Below are positions 14,759-15,910 of a stretch of 15,910 bases of DNA, in pieces. The first letter of the stretch is position 1; every line of letters starts with the position of its first letter. Both the position numbers and the translations under genes were made by a program. The stretch is taken from positions 1-15,910 of the forward strand of contig CAZIMM010000048.1 in the NCBI GenBank assembly GCA_964540415.1. Reading direction: 5' to 3'. The notes below the pieces were generated by a model that saw only the letters and a program-made list of their open reading frames with translations, did no database searches and had not been told where the DNA came from. Origin of the DNA: CAZIMM01 sp964540415. Lineage in GTDB: Bacteria; Bacillota; Clostridia; Oscillospirales; Acutalibacteraceae.

Positions 14759-15103
14759 TTACCAAAAATATCCCAGAACGGTTTGCCCGGTTATGTCTCC
14801 GTTTTCGTCGTAGGCAAAGTCTACATACTTATGAAAAATAAAGCACTCCGCTTTGCCGCTTAGGCTCAGCTCGGTGCTCAAAGAGACCCTCCCGGTGAAA
14901 ACAACAGTTATCCGGTCATTCTCATCAACCGAAATGTTGAAAAGCTTCAGCTCGCTTTCGTCAACGCTGTAATCGCGGACAAACTCGTCGCCGAGGGGAC
15001 TCGCAGTATAAAAAAGAAGGTTTTTGTTGTGGTGAAGCAGCCAGAGGGCAAGCTCACGCCGAAGCTCCTCGGCGGAGCGCAGTTCGTTTTTGTCCCTGTT
15101 CAC
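14759..15103 (-). CDS. Small protein of unknown function, coupled to metK
   Basis: I do not recognise this 114-residue protein. It starts at GTG (15103-15101), which overlaps the metK stop in the four bases GTGA, so translation is probably coupled to metK. No strong ribosome site of its own is seen, and the frame has no ATG at all. Support for a real gene comes from the overlap, its codon use, which resembles its neighbours, and an ordinary mix of residues: a helical, charged start (about 5-25), then alternating polar and hydrophobic stretches that look like beta strands (about 50-113). No signal peptide, membrane segment or known motif is visible. It ends in TAA at 14759. No convincing terminator is seen in the 131 bases to the converging ATPase gene. 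Confidence 0.65.
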   Translation of the reverse strand: MNRDKNELRSAEELRRELALWLLHHNKNLLFYTASPLGDEFVRDYSVDESELKLFNISVDENDRITVVFTGRVSLSTELSLSGKAECFIFHKYVDFAYDENGDITGQTVLGYFW

Positions 15104-15910
15104 CGGAGACCGACTGCCTTGAGCAGCTCATCGGTTTTGTCGGTGTGTTCCCATGAAAGGTCAAGGTCTGTTCTGCCGACCTGGCCGTATGCCGCCAGCG
15201 GCGAATAAATCGGGCGGCGAAGGTCGAGTGTCTCGATTATCGCGCGCGGACGCAAATCGAACACCTTGGCGACAGTGTCACCGAGTACGCTGTCCGAAAC
15301 CTTGCCCGTGCCGAAGGTGTCAACCATAACGCTCACAGGCTCAACAACGCCGATGGCATAGGCAATCTGAACCTCGCACCGCTTTGCAAGCCCGGCGGCG
15401 ACAATGTTCTTTGCAACATAACGCGCTGCGTATGCGGCGGAACGGTCAACCTTTGTCGGGTCCTTTCCGCTGAAAGCGCCGCCTCCGTGGCGGGAATAGC
15501 CGCCGTAGGTGTCAACAATAATCTTGCGTCCGGTCAGGCCGCTATCTCCCTGCGGGCCGCCGATAACAAAGCGGCCTGTGGGGTTGACGTATATTTTTGT
15601 GTCCGCATCCAGCAGCTTTGCCGGAATAACGGGCTTTATGACTTTTTCAATGATGTCTCTGCGTATACGTTCTTCCTCAACGTCCGCGCTGTGCTGTGAG
15701 GAGACAACAACCGCCTCAACCCGGACAACCTCTCCCGAGTCGCCGTATTCAACTGTAACCTGGGTTTTGCCGTCTGCGCGCAAGTATGGCAGTGCGCCGT
15801 CCTTCCTGACTTCCGTGAGCTTTTTTGAAAGCTTGTGAGCAAGGGATATCGGCATCGGCATAAGCTCGGGCGTTTCATCGCAGGCAAAGCCGAACATCAT
15901 GCCCTGGTCG
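15100..15910 (-). CDS. metK: S-adenosylmethionine synthetase, C-terminal part (cut by window edge)
   Basis: This enzyme makes S-adenosylmethionine from methionine and ATP. The window holds the last 269 residues; roughly 115-120 N-terminal residues lie past the right edge, and the frame is open to 15910. It opens with DQGMMFGFA, the first family signature. The block GDSGLTGRKIIVDTYGG is followed by GGGAFSGKDPTKVDRSAAY, which contains the second signature and the lysines and aspartate that bind phosphate and Mg2+. The C-terminal SPLAAYGQVGRTDLDLSWE is also typical. Any SAM riboswitch would be upstream, out of view. The gene shares a 4-base stop/start overlap with the small gene at 14759-15103. 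Confidence 0.96.
   Translation of the reverse strand, partial: DQGMMFGFACDETPELMPMPISLAHKLSKKLTEVRKDGALPYLRADGKTQVTVEYGDSGEVVRVEAVVVSSQHSADVEEERIRRDIIEKVIKPVIPAKLLDADTKIYVNPTGRFVIGGPQGDSGLTGRKIIVDTYGGYSRHGGGAFSGKDPTKVDRSAAYAARYVAKNIVAAGLAKRCEVQIAYAIGVVEPVSVMVDTFGTGKVSDSVLGDTVAKVFDLRPRAIIETLDLRRPIYSPLAAYGQVGRTDLDLSWEHTDKTDELLKAVGLR

Overview
The window looks like chromosomal core DNA of a Gram-positive anaerobe of the Clostridia, probably in or near the Oscillospiraceae/Ruminococcaceae. The evidence is indirect. It includes strong AAGGAGG-type ribosome sites, a LysC aspartokinase with a Bacillus-style internal start, a YtvI-like membrane protein usually found in spore formers, a YwlE-like arginine-phosphatase domain, and a short pyruvate kinase. 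Coding density is high. I see no tRNA, rRNA, CRISPR array, insertion sequence or prophage gene.

Layout. (1) Positions 1-2827, minus strand: hom, lysC, then the 5' end of gyrA, tightly spaced and probably read from an extended -10 promoter at 2861-2866. Hom and LysC are the two control enzymes of the aspartate pathway (Thr, Met, Lys). (2) Positions 2972-10930, plus strand: a good sigma-A promoter at 2972-3000 precedes seven co-directional genes. These are an AI-2E/YtvI permease, an ABC ATPase, its membrane partner, a secreted and membrane-anchored degenerate GDPD-like protein, a beta-lactamase-fold serine hydrolase, a YhhN lysoplasmalogenase-like protein, and pyruvate kinase. The run ends at a strong terminator at 10901-10930. 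Several products act at or in the membrane, so envelope or lipid work is the likely shared theme; this is inference. (3) Positions 10939-11858, minus strand: one gene fusing a LMW phosphatase of the YwlE (arginine phosphatase) type to a RimI-type acetyltransferase, with its own terminator. (4) Positions 12024-14627, plus strand: a SERCA-like Ca2+ ATPase with both sets of Ca2+ ligands apparently present. (5) Positions 14759-15910, minus strand: the C-terminal part of metK, followed by a coupled small gene of unknown function.

Most genes are ordinary housekeeping genes, and I do not see a clearly new multi-gene system. The items most worth a second look are the phosphatase-acetyltransferase fusion, the encoded second start in lysC, and the catalytically emptied GDPD-like surface protein sitting between an ABC exporter and a lysoplasmalogenase-like gene.
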